NCBI GenBank assembly: GCA_040878005.1
Contig: JBBDMW010000075.1
Location: 1 to 64,000, forward strand
Reading direction: 5' to 3'
DNA: 64,000 bases
Source of the DNA: JBBDMW01 sp040878005
GTDB taxonomy: Bacteria > Chloroflexota > Dehalococcoidia > Lucifugimonadales > Lucifugimonadaceae
The position numbers and the translations under genes are program-made. The notes beneath the pieces were generated by a model. That model ran no database searches. It was not told the origin of the DNA and saw only the letters and a list, made by a program, of their open reading frames with translations. Shown piece by piece: positions 46,027 through 54,177 of the stretch; within the stretch, counting starts at the first letter, position 1; the number at the start of each line of letters is the position of its first letter.

Positions 46027-46716
46027 TTGCCGCGCTATTACCCGATTTACCTTGATGTCCAGGACCGCCTGGGGCTTGTCTTCGGCGGAAACCACGAAGG
46101 CGAGCGAAAGGTAAAGTACCTGCTGGACTGCGGTTCCAAAGTGACCTTGTTCAGCCCGGAAGAAGATACGACCGATGAATTGAAGTCGATGGCAGCCAAC
46201 GGAGACTTCACGTGGGTACGCCGTAGGTATGAGCCCGGCGACCTTGAGGACGCATGGCTCGCCATCGTCGCAGACACCTCCAGTGAAGAAATCAACCAGG
46301 CCGTTTACAACGAAGCTAAAGAGCGCAACATTGTGTTGAACGTGATGGACGTGACACCGCTTTGCACATTCATTGCGCCCGCCATTATTCATCGCAACGA
46401 TGTGACCGTTGCTGTCTCCACAGCGGGCACCAGCCCCGCCCTGGCGCGCCGATTACGTGAGGAGATGACCGCAGATACCTGCCAGTGCCTGCGCTGGGCG
46501 AACGTTGGCCCCATGCTGGCCGATGTCCGCAGGGAAGTAAGATCACGGGGTCTCGTAATGTGCCCTGAAAAGTGGCAGACGTTCATGACCCCGAAGTGGC
46601 TGGACGAGGCCGAGAACGGGAACGCAGCGTCGGCCCGCAAAGAACTGGTGGCGGGGCTGGAGAGCGTCGCATGTGAAGCTTGCGCCCCCTATGGAACCTG
46701 CCAGCGGTTGGCCTGA
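46027..46716 (+). CDS. Precorrin-2 dehydrogenase / sirohydrochlorin ferrochelatase-like
   Basis: A 229-residue protein of the CysG N-terminal/Met8p type. It opens PRYYPIYLDVQDRLGLVFGG, a variant of the NAD-binding motif, followed by ERKVKYLLDCGSKVTLFSP. Further family runs are NVMDVTPLCTFIAPAIIHRN and VAVSTAGTSPALARRLREEM. It oxidises precorrin-2 to sirohydrochlorin and may insert iron. The start is TTG at 46027 with GGAG nine bases upstream. Its product is the substrate of the decarboxylase encoded 55 bp upstream. The C-terminus (CEACAPYGTCQRLA) has three cysteines of unknown role. Confidence 0.87.
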   Translation: MPRYYPIYLDVQDRLGLVFGGNHEGERKVKYLLDCGSKVTLFSPEEDTTDELKSMAANGDFTWVRRRYEPGDLEDAWLAIVADTSSEEINQAVYNEAKERNIVLNVMDVTPLCTFIAPAIIHRNDVTVAVSTAGTSPALARRLREEMTADTCQCLRWANVGPMLADVRREVRSRGLVMCPEKWQTFMTPKWLDEAENGNAASARKELVAGLESVACEACAPYGTCQRLA

Positions 46717-46810
46717 GCAGACTTGCAAGCAACTTCGTTGATGCGACGCACTCGAAGCAGGTGCACTCGCTGGCGCCCAGAATAAAAATGCAGTTGAAAC
46801 CAGGCCCTGC

Positions 46811-47758
46811 ATGATAAAAATGGAGCGGAAACTAATACGCGTCGGCACTAGAGGCAGCCGCCTGGCCCTAACGCAGACGGCGATTGTGATCGAGGCGCTG
46901 CGCACCGCTCATCCGAACGTCGAATTTGAACCAGTGGTCGTAAAGACGCAGGGCGACTCCAATCGCTCCGCCAGCATCAGTTCCCTTGGTGTGGGCGTGT
47001 TCGTCAAAGCATTGGAGGATGCGCTTGAAGATGGGCGCATCGACATGGCCGTGCACAGCCTGAAGGACCTCACTTCCGTCATGCCTCCCGGGTTTCGCCT
47101 GGCAGCGGTGCCGGGACGTGAAGACCCGCGTGATGTGTTGGTGAGCCGTCAGGGAGGCGGTCTTGCTGGTTTGCCGCAGGGAGCACGAGTTGCAACCGGC
47201 AGCACCAGGCGCCAGGCGCTGGCACTGGACGCGCGGCCTGACCTGGCTGTTGAACCGGTACGCGGAAACGTTGAGACTCGCATGGCGAAGGTTCAAGAAA
47301 ATGATGGCCCCAATGCCGTAATACTGGCGGCCGCCGGACTGGCGAGACTGGGGCACACAGGAAGCGTCTCGGAATTCCTGGATCCTGAAACGTTCGTTCC
47401 AGCGGTGGGACAGGGGGCGCTGGCTGTCGAGATACGTGACGACGATAACGAAACCCGACGCTACGCAGCGGCGATCGACGACCTGACCATACGTGCTGCA
47501 GTGGAAGCAGAACGCTCATTCCTGGCGGCAATTGGCGGTGGATGCCTGGCGCCCACATCCGCATACGCTACTGGGCCGGAGGGCAAACTCAGGCTCAACG
47601 CCTTTGCCTCGGACGCGAAAGGACGCCGGATCATACGCGGCAGTGATTCAGGGGACGAACGGGACGCGGAGGAAATCGGCAGGCGGCTGGCTATTCACCT
47701 CCTGGATCAGGGTGCAGACGAACTGCTGGAGCCATTCAGGGAGCGCCCCAATGGCTGA
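46811..47758 (+). CDS. hemC: Porphobilinogen deaminase
   Basis: A 315-residue hydroxymethylbilane synthase. The opening RVGTRGSRLALTQT, the catalytic region HSLKDLTSVMPPGF and GSTRRQALAL are conserved; the dipyrromethane-cofactor Cys245 lies in IGGGCLAPTSAYA. It links four porphobilinogens into hydroxymethylbilane. ATG at 46811 or 46820 are both possible. The stop overlaps the next gene by eight bases. Confidence 0.95.
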   Translation: MIKMERKLIRVGTRGSRLALTQTAIVIEALRTAHPNVEFEPVVVKTQGDSNRSASISSLGVGVFVKALEDALEDGRIDMAVHSLKDLTSVMPPGFRLAAVPGREDPRDVLVSRQGGGLAGLPQGARVATGSTRRQALALDARPDLAVEPVRGNVETRMAKVQENDGPNAVILAAAGLARLGHTGSVSEFLDPETFVPAVGQGALAVEIRDDDNETRRYAAAIDDLTIRAAVEAERSFLAAIGGGCLAPTSAYATGPEGKLRLNAFASDAKGRRIIRGSDSGDERDAEEIGRRLAIHLLDQGADELLEPFRERPNG

Positions 47759-49307
47759 TACCGGCACTGTCTACCTCGTAGGTGCGGGTCCGGGCGACCC
47801 CGGTCTCATTACTGTCAAAGGCCTCGAGTGCCTCCGTCGCGCTGACGTTGTGGTATATGACCGGCTGGCAAGCCCGCGACTGCTAAGCGAAGCCCGGCAG
47901 GATGCCGAGCTCGTCGATGCAGGCAAGGGACGCGGCTCGCAGCGGCTCACGCAGGAGGAGATTAACTGCCTGCTCGTAAAGTACGCCAGGGAAGGCAAGA
48001 CGGTATGCCGTTTGAAAGGCGGTGACCCGTTTGTGTTCGGTCGTGGCGGCGAGGAAGCGATTGAACTTGCCGCGGCCGGCATCGAGTGGGAAGTTGTCCC
48101 CGGTGTCACATCAGCCATCGCGGCCGCTGCCTACGCCGGCATACCTGTAACCCACCGCGGCCTCGCCACGTCCTTCACCGTGGTCACCGGCAGCGAGGAC
48201 CCATCAAAGCAAAAGCCTGGTGAAGCCTCTTCAGACTCAACGGTCGATTGGGACGCCCTGAGCCGCATGCAGGGAACGTTGATCTTCCTGATGGGATGGG
48301 AAGGCCTCCCGAAGATAGTTGATGCGCTTGTTGAGCGGGGCGTTCCCGCGAATCGGCCCGCCGCGCTGGTCAGGTGGGGCACTACTTCACGCCAGCGGAC
48401 CGTCTCAGGCACTCTTGAGAACATAGTCACAAGGGGCCGTGACGCCGGGCTGGGACCGCCCGTTGCATTCATAGTGGGTGATGTGGCAGGTCTACGCGAC
48501 TCGCTGGCCTGGTTCGACCAACGCCCCCTGTTCGGCAAGCGTGTACTGGTGACCCGGGCGCGCACCCAGGCCAGCCGCCTGGTAAAAATCCTCGAGAGCT
48601 ACGGAGCGGAGACTGTAGAGTTCCCCGCAATCCGTGTGGAACCGCTGGCGGACCCTTCGCAGCTTGACGATGCCCTGAAGCGCCTCCATGAATACGACTG
48701 GGTGACATTCACCAGTTCCAACAGCGCACGCGGCGTGGCGACTCGATTAGAGGCACTTGGCATGGATGCCCGCTCGTTCCACGGCGTCAATGTGGCTGCT
48801 GTGGGCCCGTCCACCGCAGCGGCGGTTAAGGAAATTGGAATTCGTCCTGACCTGGTCCCTGACCAGTTCGTAGCTGAGGCCGTGGTCGCCGAATTTGAAC
48901 GCCGGGGCTACAGGCCAAGAAGGGTGCTCGCGTTAAGATCAAACATTGGCCGTGAAACGCTGCCGGAGGGACTACGGAACATGGGCGCCCAGGTCGATGA
49001 AGTTGTGGCGTATGAGACAAAAGCGCCCCAGGACTCAGCCGAAATGGCGCGGGCAGCATACGCGGAAGAGCAGGGCGGAATAGATGTCACCACGTTCACA
49101 AGCTCATCCGGCGTTACAAATCTCCTCAATCTGCTCGACGGAGATGCAGGGGTGGTTAACAGCAGCACGGTTGCCTGCATTGGGCCCATCACAGCCGAGG
49201 CAGCACGCGGTTTGGGGGTGCGGGTGGATATAGTGGGCAACGAACAGACCATCGACGGGCTTGTAAAGGCCGTGCTGGAGTACACCGAGAGGCAGGCGAA
49301 CTCGTGA
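47751..49307 (+). CDS. cobA-hemD: Uroporphyrinogen-III C-methyltransferase/synthase fusion
   Basis: A 518-residue two-domain enzyme. CobA/SUMT (~1-255) has VYLVGAGPGDPGLITVKG, YDRLASPRLLSEA, CRLKGGDPFVFGRGGEEA and VVPGVTSAIAAAAYAGIPV. HemD (~265-515) has GKRVLVTRARTQASRLVKIL, TFTSSNSARGV and FTSSSGVTNLLNLL. HemD closes hydroxymethylbilane to uroporphyrinogen III, and CobA methylates it twice to precorrin-2. The fusion is common in Firmicutes and Chloroflexota. It follows hemC with an eight-base overlap and precedes hemB with a four-base overlap. Confidence 0.95.
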   Translation: MADTGTVYLVGAGPGDPGLITVKGLECLRRADVVVYDRLASPRLLSEARQDAELVDAGKGRGSQRLTQEEINCLLVKYAREGKTVCRLKGGDPFVFGRGGEEAIELAAAGIEWEVVPGVTSAIAAAAYAGIPVTHRGLATSFTVVTGSEDPSKQKPGEASSDSTVDWDALSRMQGTLIFLMGWEGLPKIVDALVERGVPANRPAALVRWGTTSRQRTVSGTLENIVTRGRDAGLGPPVAFIVGDVAGLRDSLAWFDQRPLFGKRVLVTRARTQASRLVKILESYGAETVEFPAIRVEPLADPSQLDDALKRLHEYDWVTFTSSNSARGVATRLEALGMDARSFHGVNVAAVGPSTAAAVKEIGIRPDLVPDQFVAEAVVAEFERRGYRPRRVLALRSNIGRETLPEGLRNMGAQVDEVVAYETKAPQDSAEMARAAYAEEQGGIDVTTFTSSSGVTNLLNLLDGDAGVVNSSTVACIGPITAEAARGLGVRVDIVGNEQTIDGLVKAVLEYTERQANS

Positions 49308-50302
49308 CAAACCCGGAGCGTCAGTTCGCCCGGCTTCGAAGGCTCAGGTCATCTGGAGCGATACGCAGCCTGACGGCTGAGACCGCGCTGGCTCCGGCTG
49401 ACTTCATATACCCCCTATTCGTCACAAATGGCTCCGGGGTGAGGCGACCCATCGAACCGATGCCGGGCTGCGACCAGGTGTCGGTGGACCTGGCTGTGGA
49501 GCAGGTCGCGCAAGCGGGGGAACTGGGGATACCAGCAGTCCTGCTATTCGGACTCCCCGACCACAAGGATGCCACCGGCTCAGGCGCATGCGACCCGAAC
49601 GAAGCGGTACAGCGTGCCACCGCCGAGATCAAAAAGGCCGTGCCGAACGTTGCCGTCATCACGGATGTTTGCCTCTGCGAATACACGGACCATGGTCATT
49701 GCGGAATCGTTCGCCCCGACGGTACGGTGGACAACGACGCCACGCTACCCCTCCTGGCAAAAGCTGCGGTGTCGCATGCCGAGGCTGGCGCTGCCATAGT
49801 GGCGCCATCGGCCATGATGGATGGACAGGTAGCGGCAATCAGGAGTGCCCTGGATGACGGCGGGTTTCCCAATGTGCCGGTGATGGGATACTCCGCCAAG
49901 TACTCGTCAGCCTTCTTCGGACCCTTCCGGGTGGCGGCTGACTCAGCACCGCAGTTTGGTGACCGCCGCAGCTACCAGATGTCGCCCACAAATAGCCGTG
50001 AAGCCATGCGGGAGATCGAGTCTGACCTTGCGGAAGGCGCTGACCTCATCATGGTCAAGCCAGCGCTTGCATACCTGGATGTCATCTCCGAGGCGCGACG
50101 CCGTTTCGATGCCCCGCTGGCTGCCTACAACGTGAGTGGCGAGTACTCAATGCTCAAGGCAGCAGCAGCGAATGGCTGGCTGGACGAGCAACGTGCGGCG
50201 CTTGAAATACTGACGGCCATAAAGCGAGCCGGCGCCGACATGATCATCACGTACCATGCCCTGGACGCCGCCCGGTGGCTTTCCCAGCCGACTGACCGTT
50301 AG
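49304..50302 (+). CDS. hemB: 5-aminolevulinate dehydratase (porphobilinogen synthase)
   Basis: A 332-residue HemB. The zinc-binding cysteines Cys123, Cys125 and Cys133 are present in DVCLCEYTDHGHCG, so this is a zinc-dependent form. The Schiff-base lysines lie in VMGYSAKYSSAFFGPFR and DLIMVKPALAYLD. It joins two aminolevulinates into porphobilinogen. The start is GTG at 49304, overlapping cobA-hemD. It is last in the operon; hemA and hemL, which make aminolevulinate, are not in the window. Confidence 0.96.
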   Translation: MTNPERQFARLRRLRSSGAIRSLTAETALAPADFIYPLFVTNGSGVRRPIEPMPGCDQVSVDLAVEQVAQAGELGIPAVLLFGLPDHKDATGSGACDPNEAVQRATAEIKKAVPNVAVITDVCLCEYTDHGHCGIVRPDGTVDNDATLPLLAKAAVSHAEAGAAIVAPSAMMDGQVAAIRSALDDGGFPNVPVMGYSAKYSSAFFGPFRVAADSAPQFGDRRSYQMSPTNSREAMREIESDLAEGADLIMVKPALAYLDVISEARRRFDAPLAAYNVSGEYSMLKAAAANGWLDEQRAALEILTAIKRAGADMIITYHALDAARWLSQPTDR

Positions 50303-50550
50303 CCGCAATCTTATTGCTGGCCTTTTGCTGTTCACACGCGCGAGAATGCGCTCCGTTCACTTTTACATGTACTTGAGCGACCGGGCGCAACAGGCGTCAC
50401 GAACCGGGTGCTGAGCCACGCAGCAGACCCGCGTGTCCATACCGAACCTGACCTCACGTGAATCTGAGAGAAGGCGAAAGGCGCGCTGCGTAATAGCACT
50501 GGCCTTCGCCGCCGAAATTCCGTCCGGCCGCTGATCCCGGAGACCAACGT

Positions 50551-51318
50551 ATGAATAACCTGACTTCTGCGGATAACTGGCGCGCGACGCTCGCCGAGTT
50601 CATCGCCACCTACTTCTTCGTATTCGTTGGCGTCGGATCCGTAGGCGCCATGATTGCGCTGACGGGCAATATTCCAGGCACCGCCGGCGTAATTCTCATC
50701 GGGTTGGGGCACGGCCTGGCTATCGCTGTTGGCGTTGCAGCCATCGGGCGCATATCTGGCGGCCACATAAACCCGGCCATCACTGTCGCAGCCCTGATAA
50801 CCGGCAATATTGGTGTGGTCCGCGCTGCCCTGTACATCGTTGGGCAGCTTGCAGGAGCGGTGCTGGCCGTGTTCTCGTTGAAAGTACTCGCCTACGATTT
50901 CAACAACCTTGGTGTGCATTCCATCTCGTCCACAGTGGGAACTGCGGGCGCAGGGTTTGCCATCGAAGCGATTCTCACTTTCTTCCTGGTGTTCACAGTG
51001 TTCGCTGTTGCCCTGGACCGGCGCGGCAATGCAGTCCTGGCGCCGCTGGCCATCGGCACGGTGATGGCGCTCGATCATTTCGTTGCCATACCCCTGACCG
51101 GCGCATCAATGAATCCTGCCCGCAGCTTCGGGCCGGCGCTTGTATCCGGCGCATGGGACAACCACTGGGTCTACTGGGCCGGACCAATCGTTGGCGGAGT
51201 AATAGCAGCGATCGGCTACGTCCTGATATTTGGCGACGAAGAGGCGAGGAACCGCGCCGGGACGATTTCCATAGCAGAGCCGCCAGTCCAGGCACAGCCT
51301 GCTCAAGGCAAGAGTTAA
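50551..51318 (+). CDS. MIP/aquaporin-family channel 1
   Basis: A 255-residue channel with six membrane helices. The two pore NPA boxes are GGHINPAITVA (Asn74-Pro-Ala) and GASMNPARSFGPAL (Asn188-Pro-Ala, followed by the selectivity Arg191). This NPAR-SFGPA form is typical of aquaporin-type channels, passing water and possibly small uncharged solutes. Being next to a second MIP channel and an arsenate reductase, it may pass arsenous acid, but that is inferred only from context. The C-terminal tail is short and polar. Confidence 0.9.
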   Translation: MNNLTSADNWRATLAEFIATYFFVFVGVGSVGAMIALTGNIPGTAGVILIGLGHGLAIAVGVAAIGRISGGHINPAITVAALITGNIGVVRAALYIVGQLAGAVLAVFSLKVLAYDFNNLGVHSISSTVGTAGAGFAIEAILTFFLVFTVFAVALDRRGNAVLAPLAIGTVMALDHFVAIPLTGASMNPARSFGPALVSGAWDNHWVYWAGPIVGGVIAAIGYVLIFGDEEARNRAGTISIAEPPVQAQPAQGKS

Positions 51319-51346
51319 TGGATCTTTAACCGTCCGCCCTTAACAT

Positions 51347-51391
51347 CGGCCCGTCTCCACGTGATTAATTTGGTATCCGGGAGACGGGCCG
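51347..51391 (+). repeat. Strong stem-loop between the two channel genes
   Basis: Perfect 12-base arms CGGCCCGTCTCC (51347-51358) and GGAGACGGGCCG (51380-51391) enclose a 21-base AT-rich loop. It ends 12 bases before the GGAG of the next gene. It could be a terminator, an attenuator or an operator; no T run follows. Confidence 0.7.
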
Positions 51392-51413
51392 TTCGTAAAT
51401 ATTGGAGCAGATT

Positions 51414-52259
51414 TTGCCGGTAGCCCGATTGTGTGCCGCTGAGGTCATGGGAACTTTCCTGCTGGTGCTCTTCGGCACCGGGTCTGTCGCCGCAGCGGTG
51501 TTCACAGGCGCGCAGGTGGGGCTCTGGCAGGTTGCGGTGGTCTGGGGCTTCGGAGTGACCATAGCCATATACGCAACGGCTGCCGTCTCCGGTGCTCATC
51601 TCAACCCGGCGGTGAGCCTTGCGTTCGCCATACTACGGCCGCGTGAGTTCCCGATCAGGCGGCTGGCCGCCTACTGGGCATCGCAGCTAACGGGCGGCAT
51701 CCTCGCAGGAATCGTGGTGCTGGCGGTGTTCTCACCGTTCGTATCGAAGTTCGAATCTGAGAACGGGATAGTGCGCGGTGAACCGGGAAGCGAACGCTCG
51801 GCAATGGCGTTCGGAGAGTACTTCCCCAATCCAGCCATGTTTCCTGACGCGCCGGAACTGGTGACACCATTTCACGCGTTTGCGGTTGAGGCGCTTGGCA
51901 CGGCCATCCTGGTGCTCGTTATCTTCGCTCTCATCGACACCCGGAACGTGGCGCTGCCGTCCAAGGGGCTGGCGCCATTCTTCATTGGCTTTACGGTGGC
52001 GATTCTCATAAGCCTTTTCGCACCGATCACCCAGGCAGGCTGGAACCCGGCGCGAGACTTCGGTCCACGAATCGTTGCGTTTGCTGCCGGGTGGGGATCA
52101 ATAGCCATCCCCGGGCCGCAGTCGGGGTTCTGGGTATTCATACTCGGGCCACTCGTGGGAGGGCCCATCGGCGGAGCTATCTACGACCTGGTTTTGCGAC
52201 CGGGCATGAAAGAGCCCGTTGAAGAGCCATCACTGGAACCGGAGCCTGTCAATGAGTGA
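51414..52259 (+). CDS. MIP/aquaglyceroporin-family channel 2
   Basis: About 281 residues, six helices. The pore boxes are SGAHLNPAVSLAF and QAGWNPARDFGPR; the NPARD form and the extended loop (~105-145) are typical of GlpF-type glycerol channels. Such channels also carry arsenous acid, and the next gene is an arsenate reductase with an eight-base overlap, an arrangement like aqpS-arsC in rhizobia. TTG at 51414 has GGAG six bases upstream and is preferred over TTG at 51402. The C-terminal tail is Glu/Pro-rich. Confidence 0.88.
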   Translation: MPVARLCAAEVMGTFLLVLFGTGSVAAAVFTGAQVGLWQVAVVWGFGVTIAIYATAAVSGAHLNPAVSLAFAILRPREFPIRRLAAYWASQLTGGILAGIVVLAVFSPFVSKFESENGIVRGEPGSERSAMAFGEYFPNPAMFPDAPELVTPFHAFAVEALGTAILVLVIFALIDTRNVALPSKGLAPFFIGFTVAILISLFAPITQAGWNPARDFGPRIVAFAAGWGSIAIPGPQSGFWVFILGPLVGGPIGGAIYDLVLRPGMKEPVEEPSLEPEPVNE

Positions 52260-52677
52260 CGTCCTGTTTGTCTGTGTGCACAACGCCGGACGGAGCCAGA
52301 TGGCCAAGGCGTTCTTCAATGATGCCGCCAGGGAGCGCGGGCTGCCCCTGGTGGCAGAATCAGCGGGAACCATGCCAGGAGGCCACGTTCACCCGGAAGT
52401 GGCGCAGTCGATGGCGGAGTTGGGCTTCGACCTTTCGGCTGAGCAGCCCAGGTTACTGGAGAACAACATGCTTGGCCCGGAGACCCTGGTCTTCACCATG
52501 GGCTGCCAGGTGGACCAGGAGGCCTGCCCGGCGCTCAGGATGGACACGTTGGAGGACTGGGGGCTGCCAGACCCGGCAGGCCAGCCGCCGGACGTTGTGC
52601 GGGGGATACGCGACGAGGTGCGCCGGCGTGTGCTGTCCCTGGTGGACAGGCTTGAAGCGGACCAATCGCGTACCTAA
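52252..52677 (+). CDS. arsC: Arsenate reductase (low-molecular-weight phosphatase type)
   Basis: A 141-residue ArsC of the phosphatase fold. The P-loop is CVHNAGRSQMAKAF with catalytic Cys8 and Arg14; two further cysteines, Cys85 (FTMGCQ) and Cys92 (EACPA), can form the disulfide relay used by thioredoxin-coupled enzymes. WGLPDPAG supplies the general-acid Asp. It reduces arsenate to arsenite, which the channel upstream could let out. ATG at 52252 overlaps the channel gene. Its stop overlaps the convergent sodX stop by four bases. Confidence 0.9.
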   Translation: MSDVLFVCVHNAGRSQMAKAFFNDAARERGLPLVAESAGTMPGGHVHPEVAQSMAELGFDLSAEQPRLLENNMLGPETLVFTMGCQVDQEACPALRMDTLEDWGLPDPAGQPPDVVRGIRDEVRRRVLSLVDRLEADQSRT

Positions 52678-53108
52678 AGGCGTTCCTTCCTCCTCACCTT
52701 GCCGCGTATCGAATCCCGTAGAACCGGGCCGTACCGGCGGCTGTCGGTTGATTCGTCACGATTGTCGCCCAGCACAATGTACTCATCCTGCCTCAGCCAC
52801 CACTCCTGCGTACGCAACGGACCAGGCGAACCCACGTAGGGCTCAGCTACTTCCTGCCCGTTCACCGTTAACCTGCCATTCTCAATGCGTACGTTCTCGC
52901 CCGGCAGTCCAACCACCCGCTTGATCACCCAACGCCCGCTGCGCGACAGGTCATGAAGCTTCACAATGTCGAAGCGGGCTGGCGGGCTGCCCCGGTACGC
53001 ACGGCGGCTTACAGAAACCCATGACCCGGGCCTGAGCGTGGGAGCCATGCTGTTGCCGCGTACGCGCACAAACTGAGTGGTGACAATCTCCAGAAATTGC
53101 TTCAGCAC
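52674..53108 (-). CDS. sodX: Signal-peptidase-like nickel superoxide dismutase maturation protease
   Basis: A 144-residue S26-family serine protease. The nucleophile is Ser20 in VRGNSMAPTL, and the general base is Lys63 in WVIKRVVGLPGE; IVLGDNRDESTDSRRYGPV completes the fold. Unlike ordinary signal peptidase I it has no clear membrane anchor, as in NiSOD maturation proteases. It is divergent from sodN, which fixes its role: cutting the short propeptide so that the nickel hook becomes N-terminal. GTG at 53108 with AGGGA upstream is used. Confidence 0.87.
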   Translation of the reverse strand: MLKQFLEIVTTQFVRVRGNSMAPTLRPGSWVSVSRRAYRGSPPARFDIVKLHDLSRSGRWVIKRVVGLPGENVRIENGRLTVNGQEVAEPYVGSPGPLRTQEWWLRQDEYIVLGDNRDESTDSRRYGPVLRDSIRGKVRRKERL

Positions 53109-53121
53109 AAATATTCCCTTG

Positions 53122-53133
53122 CCCGTATACGGG
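53122..53133. promoter_or_regulatory. Perfect palindrome CCCGTATACGGG
   Basis: A 12-base perfect palindrome in the region shared by sodX and sodN, 14 bp upstream of the sodX start and about 120 bp upstream of sodN. It is a candidate operator for a dimeric regulator such as a nickel-responsive repressor. Confidence 0.45.
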
Positions 53134-53254
53134 TTTCTGATAGATTTACAGTGCCACCCTGCTGGCAAAGGACCGTTGCGCCGCAGGGCCGCTTCATGCA
53201 GCCCTGCCCGTCGGCACATACAGAGCACGGCTGAGTAATGCTTAGGAGATATTT

Positions 53255-53701
53255 ATGCCCATGCTGCACAGAATCGCACAGCTTGCAGATCGAGTGCTGC
53301 CCGTAGGGGTGGCGGATGCCCACTGTGACATACCGTGCGGGATTTACGACCCGCACGATGCCCTGCAGGCCGCCCAGACTGTCATCAGGATGACAGAGCT
53401 TATTGGTGAATTGGAGCAAAAGGGAGACCTGACCTCCGTACAGTCGCACAACCAGATGACCCGACTCGTGATGGTCAAGGAAGAGCACGCCGAAGACGCC
53501 AAGCGCCAGACGCTCATCCTCTGGACTGATTACTTCAAGCCACCGCACCTGGAGAAGTACCCCGAACTGCACGAAAAGGTGTGGAATGCGGCCAAGTTGG
53601 CCTCGTACACCAAGCAGCACGTGGACATGGCGAAGGCCCAGGAGCTTAAGGCAGCGATCCAGGAGATCGGCGACATTTTCTGGGAGACCAAGAACGCCTG
53701 A
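53255..53701 (+). CDS. sodN: Nickel-containing superoxide dismutase
   Basis: A 148-residue NiSOD. The nickel hook is His23-Cys24-Asp-Ile-Pro-Cys28-Gly in HCDIPCGIYDP, preceded by a 22-residue propeptide (ending VADA) that must be removed so that His23 becomes the N-terminus and ligates nickel with both cysteines. The rest is the helical bundle, with HNQMTRLVMVKEEHAEDAKR. It detoxifies superoxide in the cytoplasm. AGGAG lies six bases before the ATG. The maturation protease is encoded divergently. Confidence 0.96.
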   Translation: MPMLHRIAQLADRVLPVGVADAHCDIPCGIYDPHDALQAAQTVIRMTELIGELEQKGDLTSVQSHNQMTRLVMVKEEHAEDAKRQTLILWTDYFKPPHLEKYPELHEKVWNAAKLASYTKQHVDMAKAQELKAAIQEIGDIFWETKNA

Positions 53702-53745
53702 GGCGGCCCCTGGGGCCATGACCTCCGCAAAAACTGCCTGGCAAA

Positions 53746-53784
53746 AACCCGGCCCNNNNNNNNNNAATTGGCCCGGGCCGGGTT
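53746..53784. terminator. Inverted repeat interrupted by a 10-N gap
   Basis: Arms AACCCGGCCC (53746-53755) and GGGCCGGGTT (53775-53784) pair perfectly, with ten Ns (53756-53765) between them. It lies between the convergent sodN and cupin genes, so it is probably a bidirectional terminator whose hairpin hampered assembly. Confidence 0.55.
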
Positions 53785-53812
53785 GCGATTGGTGATATTT
53801 CATCCGGTGACG

Positions 53813-54145
53813 TTACGGTTTGTACTCCTCGCGGGGAGGTGACCATATGTCCAACGCCAGCGACGGGTTCTCGGTTCCCTTCGCTGCGTGCTCCACTCCG
53901 CCGGGGATCACGTAGTGGTCGCCCTCTCGCAGCAGCTTCGTCTCACCGCCGACAGTCAGGTAAAAGGCCCCTGATAGCACACGGCCACACTGCTCATGTG
54001 GGTGCGAATGCATCGGCACCTCTGCGCCGGGGCCAATATCGATCAGCCCCATCATGATCTTCTCGCCCCATATGGGACGCACGAAGACGCCGGGCGCCAG
54101 TTCTTTCTTCTGAACCTCGTCCTGGTTATAGAACGCCTTGCTCAC
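53813..54145 (-). CDS. Cupin-domain protein
   Basis: About 110 residues, a single small beta-barrel. The first cupin motif is PMHSHPHEQCGRVLSG and the second is GDHYVIPGGVEHAAKG, giving likely metal ligands His, His, Glu (or Gln) and His. The substrate or partner is unknown. GTG at 54145 has GGAGG five bases upstream; ATG at 54157 is the alternative. It follows the thiamine-diphosphate enzyme gene closely and may share its operon. Confidence 0.85.
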   Translation of the reverse strand: MSKAFYNQDEVQKKELAPGVFVRPIWGEKIMMGLIDIGPGAEVPMHSHPHEQCGRVLSGAFYLTVGGETKLLREGDHYVIPGGVEHAAKGTENPSLALDIWSPPREEYKP

Positions 54146-54177
54146 GGCTTCCTCCATTTATTTCAGCCGGGCCGGTC

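Noticed and set aside
50332..51078. A 248-codon minus-strand ORF over the first aquaporin gene
   Set aside because: Antisense shadow of a gene with both NPA boxes; polar, low-complexity translation.
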